Source: Candidatus Parcubacteria bacterium (GTDB taxonomy: Bacteria > Patescibacteriota > Minisyncoccia > Phycocordibacterales > SBAW01). From it: 16,948 bases of DNA. Under the pieces are notes generated by a model. That model did not search any database. It worked only from the letters and a program-made list of their open reading frames with translations, and was not told the DNA's origin. Location: positions 1 through 16,948 of the forward strand of contig JAIFWM010000014.1 of assembly GCA_019661855.1 (NCBI GenBank), given 5' to 3'. A program made the translations under genes and the position numbers. Below are positions 14,844 through 16,948 of the stretch, one piece after another. Position 1 is the first letter of the stretch; every line of letters begins with the position of its first letter.

Positions 14844-15697
14844 TAGGTTAAAAACTGGCCAGCACTATGAGTGTCATTTTCTTTAAACCAGGCTACCGAG
14901 GTGCGAAATAGTTCTTGCCACTCTTCGCTGCTTGTCGATGATGGTGTGGGAGCAGGGGTGCGCCAATAGTTTTTTACTTTGCGAGCGAGGGTGCGCCAGA
15001 GCGGAACCTTGCGATCAAGATACAGTGATTCCAATTGCTCCATTTCGTCAGTGATACGACGCTCTTTGGTAACGCTATTGCTATTCTCGTTTCGAATATG
15101 GGCAAAGCATTCTTTGGTGTACCAAGCCATCTTTGCTTTGCTTGCAGTAACACGCAGTGAATATTCGGCATCAACACGAACAAAGTTCGTGTTTAACAGT
15201 CCAACAAGAGGGAGCGAACTTTTGCGAATCATGAGTCCCAAACCGCAAAAGGCAAACGGAGTACCTTTTCTCTGTCGCGCTTCAAAGCGACTTTGATACA
15301 GCATAGGACTGTAGGGATACGTTGTGTTGTTGCGGCGCTTTACTCCGTCGGTCGAGAGTACGTCGATCTCTTTGTGCGAAAGCATAAAATCTTTACACTC
15401 TCGCACTCCAGCAAAATATAGAGCATCATCATCAGTTACCGGTTTTATAAGTTCTCCCTTGCTTGCAAGAAAAGCTTTATTAAATCCATGAGCTTCGCCA
15501 GTGTCCGGTCCGCGCAATAAGGTTATCTTTCCGGCACGCTCGAGTTCTTCAAGATACTCAATCGTGCCGTCGCTTGATCCGCCATTAGAGACCACAATTT
15601 CTTCGTCTGGACGCACCTCATGAAGTAAAACCCCAAGTGTCTCTCGAAGATAGGGCAGTTTGTTTCGTGTCGTAAATACGTACGAGAGGTGGGGCAT
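14843..15697 (-). CDS. Glycosyltransferase family 2
   Basis: A 284-residue GT-A transferase. Motifs are LSYVFTTRNKLPYLRETL, EEIVVSNGGSSDGTIEYL and IKPVTDDDALYF, the intact DxD-type metal site. The first motif has N where the usual 'DGGSTDGT' has D. The C-terminal 60 residues are basic then Ser/Thr/Pro-rich (TPAPTPSSTSSEEW), probably a flexible tail. An ATG at 15721 would add eight residues, but a TGCTACAAT extended -10 element overlaps that codon, so the ATG at 15697 (MPHLSYVF) is preferred, with a predicted leader near 15 bases. It is coupled with the GT4 downstream. Confidence 0.84.
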   Translation of the reverse strand: MPHLSYVFTTRNKLPYLRETLGVLLHEVRPDEEIVVSNGGSSDGTIEYLEELERAGKITLLRGPDTGEAHGFNKAFLASKGELIKPVTDDDALYFAGVRECKDFMLSHKEIDVLSTDGVKRRNNTTYPYSPMLYQSRFEARQRKGTPFAFCGLGLMIRKSSLPLVGLLNTNFVRVDAEYSLRVTASKAKMAWYTKECFAHIRNENSNSVTKERRITDEMEQLESLYLDRKVPLWRTLARKVKNYWRTPAPTPSSTSSEEWQELFRTSVAWFKENDTHSAGQFLT

Positions 15698-15719
15698 ATA
15701 GGGTTGACGTTTGGGCGTC

Positions 15720-15728
15720 ATTGTAGCA
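15720..15728 (-). promoter_or_regulatory. Extended -10 promoter candidate (TGCTACAAT) for the GT2-GT4 pair
   Basis: The minus strand reads TGC-TACAAT, with a partial -35 (TTCATC, 3 of 6) 17 bases upstream. The predicted transcript start is near 15712, downstream of the first in-frame ATG and upstream of the ATG at 15697. Confidence 0.4.
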
Positions 15729-15743
15729 CGATACGTCTATCCG

Positions 15744-16253
15744 ATGAAGACTGATAAAAAAATTGTCACATACGCACAGCTGGCGCGTACTCTTAAGAAC
15801 CAGCGTCGCGGCAAAAAAGTTGTTTTGGTGGGAGGCACCTTCGACATGTTGCATACAGGACATTTGCTGTTTTTAGACTTTGCCAAACGCCAGGGCGATA
15901 TTCTTATAGTTGGAGTTGGGTCTGATCGCACTGTCAAAATATACAAAAGCGATGTGCGTCCTATTATTTCCGAAATGCTGCGTATGAGACTCCTGGCGGG
16001 GCTCGAGATAGTAGATTACATAGTTCGCATGGACGAGGATCCGATTGAAAAAATAGGAGGAAGAAAATTGTTGGCTCTTGCTCGTCCAGATGTCTGGGTG
16101 GTGCCCTTTAAGGACCACAATCCTCGTGGCGTAAAGGAACTGGCAAAAAAACTTGGTATCACGCTCGTACGCAATCCGCGCAAAGCTCCAGGTCAAGCAG
16201 ATTTTAAAATCTCCACAACCGAAATTATTAAACGGGTAAAAAAACTAAAGTAA
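15744..16253 (+). CDS. Cytidylyltransferase/adenylyltransferase-like protein (RfaE2/TagD type)
   Basis: A 169-residue nucleotidyltransferase of the HxGH superfamily. GGTFDMLHTGHLLFLDFAKR holds the HTGH signature (37-40) that binds the NTP phosphates. DILIVGVGSDRTVK is the second conserved strand and loop, RPIISEMLRMRLLAGLEIVDYIV matches the RfaE2 family helix, and ISTTEII (156-162) is the ISSTxxR-like C-terminal motif with I replacing R. The reaction would be activation of a sugar or polyol phosphate (for example heptose phosphate or glycerol phosphate) to an NDP or CDP derivative for the glycan; which one cannot be told. The ATG at 15744 is used; an in-frame TTG at 15711 lies inside the opposing GT2 start. 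It ends three bases from the convergent Nudix gene. Confidence 0.85.
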   Translation: MKTDKKIVTYAQLARTLKNQRRGKKVVLVGGTFDMLHTGHLLFLDFAKRQGDILIVGVGSDRTVKIYKSDVRPIISEMLRMRLLAGLEIVDYIVRMDEDPIEKIGGRKLLALARPDVWVVPFKDHNPRGVKELAKKLGITLVRNPRKAPGQADFKISTTEIIKRVKKLK

Positions 16254-16256
16254 CAC

Positions 16257-16838
16257 TTAATAATGAGCAACCGGTTCTCCAAGAAGTTCCAGGGTCACTC
16301 CTTCCATTTGTGGAATTTTTTCTGCCTCTCGATAATCTTTTTCTAAGAAAAAATATTGTAAAACTTTTGCTACTTCCCAAGATATTTTCGCATTCGCTAA
16401 GGCAAAAAGTGAGGTAATGGTCGTGGTACTTTCGCTCGAGAGGTTGCCATATTGTTTTTGCAGTGTCGTTAAAGTGGCCCAACAGTCTTCAGGTAAGGGG
16501 ATTAAAAAAAAGGACGCTATCTCATCCCAGGTGTCTCTTAAAGTTCCTGCACGCTCAAATACTTCTTTAGGAATACTGCATCGAAATTCTTTGTAAGGAA
16601 TAAGATTTTTTTCCATACAACTTAAGACTTCTGCAGGTACGGTTAGTTCTTCTTTTAACTCGCGTAAAACAGTTTCAAGTGGGCTTTTGTCACTTGGTTC
16701 ACGCCCACCACCAAATAAAAATATATGATGTCGAAAAAGAACTTTGGGGTATCCTTCGTCTTTTACTTCTACGAAGAGTTGAGTGGGGTCTTGTTGGCGA
16801 AAGATTATAGCCGCGCTGCTGTAAAAAGTTTTTTGCAT
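16257..16838 (-). CDS. Nudix hydrolase-like protein with divergent Nudix box
   Basis: A 193-residue protein starting MQKTFYSSAAIIFRQQ. The Nudix box is FGGGREPSDKSPLETVLRELKEELTV (42-67 approx.). Against GX5EX7REUXEEXGU, the RELKEE core (59-64) that binds the metal is intact, but the first Glu is K51 and the final Gly is Thr66. Nudix enzymes cleave nucleoside diphosphates linked to another group, and next to a nucleotidyltransferase and glycosyltransferases a nucleotide-sugar or NDP substrate is conceivable. The ATG at 16838 is six bases after a TACAAT box, so the message may be leaderless; the upstream in-frame start at 16901 would run through the terminator and is rejected. It is convergent with 15744-16253. 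Confidence 0.78.
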   Translation of the reverse strand: MQKTFYSSAAIIFRQQDPTQLFVEVKDEGYPKVLFRHHIFLFGGGREPSDKSPLETVLRELKEELTVPAEVLSCMEKNLIPYKEFRCSIPKEVFERAGTLRDTWDEIASFFLIPLPEDCWATLTTLQKQYGNLSSESTTTITSLFALANAKISWEVAKVLQYFFLEKDYREAEKIPQMEGVTLELLGEPVAHY

Positions 16839-16844
16839 GAATTG

Positions 16845-16850
16845 ATTGTA
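16845..16850 (-). promoter_or_regulatory. -10 candidate (TACAAT) for the Nudix gene
   Basis: TACAAT on the minus strand ends six bases before the ATG at 16838, placing the transcript start at or next to the start codon. No clear -35 box is visible because the terminator of the upstream gene occupies that region. Confidence 0.35.
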
Positions 16851-16857
16851 TAGCAAA

Positions 16858-16908
16858 ACCGGCAGCCTCTTGCGAGTCTGCCGGTCTCTTGAACTCCTCA
16901 ACGGAGTT
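16858..16908 (-). terminator. Terminator hairpin(s) after the minus-strand gene at the window edge
   Basis: The main stem pairs 16858-16865 with 16878-16885 (ACCGGCAG with CTGCCGGT) plus an inner CTC/GAG. On the minus strand it is followed by TTTTGCTATA. A smaller stem, 16892-16897 with 16903-16908 (AACTCC with GGAGTT), lies just after the stop of the edge gene. The short T-tract makes the strength moderate. Confidence 0.55.
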
Positions 16909-16948
16909 ACTCGTAGCCAAGTTTCTTGGCGAATTCGATCATCTCCCC
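16907..16948 (-). CDS. C-terminal fragment of an unidentified gene (5' end outside window)
   Basis: The minus strand entering at the right edge reads GEMIEFAKKLGYE and stops with TAA at 16907-16909. A terminator follows immediately, which supports a real gene end. Thirteen residues are too few to name the product. Confidence 0.55.
   Translation of the reverse strand, partial: GEMIEFAKKLGYE

Noticed and set aside
15704..15720. TTGACG with a short TGACG/CGTCA inverted repeat as a promoter or operator for the nucleotidyltransferase gene
   Set aside because: No acceptable -10 box occurs 16-18 bases downstream, and the repeat arms are only five bases.
16839..16901. Upstream extension of the Nudix protein
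   Set aside because: It would translate the terminator hairpin of the upstream gene; the ATG at 16838 starts with a typical first strand.
1..16948. tRNA or rRNA genes, CRISPR arrays, insertion sequences
   Set aside because: Nothing seen by eye: no cloverleaf-like or ribosomal segments, no regularly spaced repeats, no transposase motifs or flanking terminal repeats.

Overview
The window looks like a stretch of a cell-surface glycan locus from a candidate-phyla-radiation (Patescibacteria/Parcubacteria-like) bacterium. This placement is inferred from very compact gene packing, a near absence of Shine-Dalgarno sites, the style of the glycosyltransferases, and secreted proteins carrying a 'GNVGIGNTSPEHALDVSG' motif. 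TGA clearly acts as a stop codon (for example 180-182, 1034-1036, 2047-2049, 3589-3591), so this is not a lineage that reads TGA as glycine. No rRNA, tRNA, CRISPR array, transposase or phage module was seen.

Layout. (1) 1-4557, plus strand: a run of coupled genes, each start overlapping the previous stop. It holds the end of a GT4 glycosyltransferase, two more GT4s, a SAM methyltransferase, a GT-A-like transferase with a DTD motif, and a final GT4 that is broken into two pieces by a deletion plus frame change. (2) 4548-5216: two adjacent palindromes, a promoter candidate, an unrecognised 164-residue gene with the only strong AGGAGG site in the window, and a bidirectional terminator. (3) 5215-8774, minus strand: nucleotide-sugar dehydrogenase, GT2 and a Wzx-type flippase. 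(4) 8887-9957, plus: a GT4, overlapping tail-to-tail with 9920-11468, minus: GT2 then FkbM methyltransferase. (5) 11567-13759, plus: two paralogous secreted beta-rich proteins separated by a strong terminator. (6) 13749-15697, minus: GT2 then GT4. (7) 15744-16253, plus: an RfaE2/TagD-like nucleotidyltransferase, then convergent on the minus strand a divergent Nudix protein and the last 13 codons of another gene.

Working together (inference): the nucleotidyltransferase and dehydrogenase would supply activated and oxidised sugars. About ten glycosyltransferases would assemble a glycan at the inner face of the membrane, two methyltransferases would decorate it, and the flippase would export the lipid-linked product. 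Neither an initiating phosphoglycosyltransferase nor a Wzy polymerase lies in the window. The two Ser/Thr/Asn-rich secreted proteins may be surface proteins that carry or share the surface with this glycan.

The best candidates for something undescribed are the secreted protein pair, the isolated gene at 4667-5161, the dehydrogenase lacking both canonical catalytic glutamates, and the split GT4. No intergenic stretch exceeds about 130 bases.
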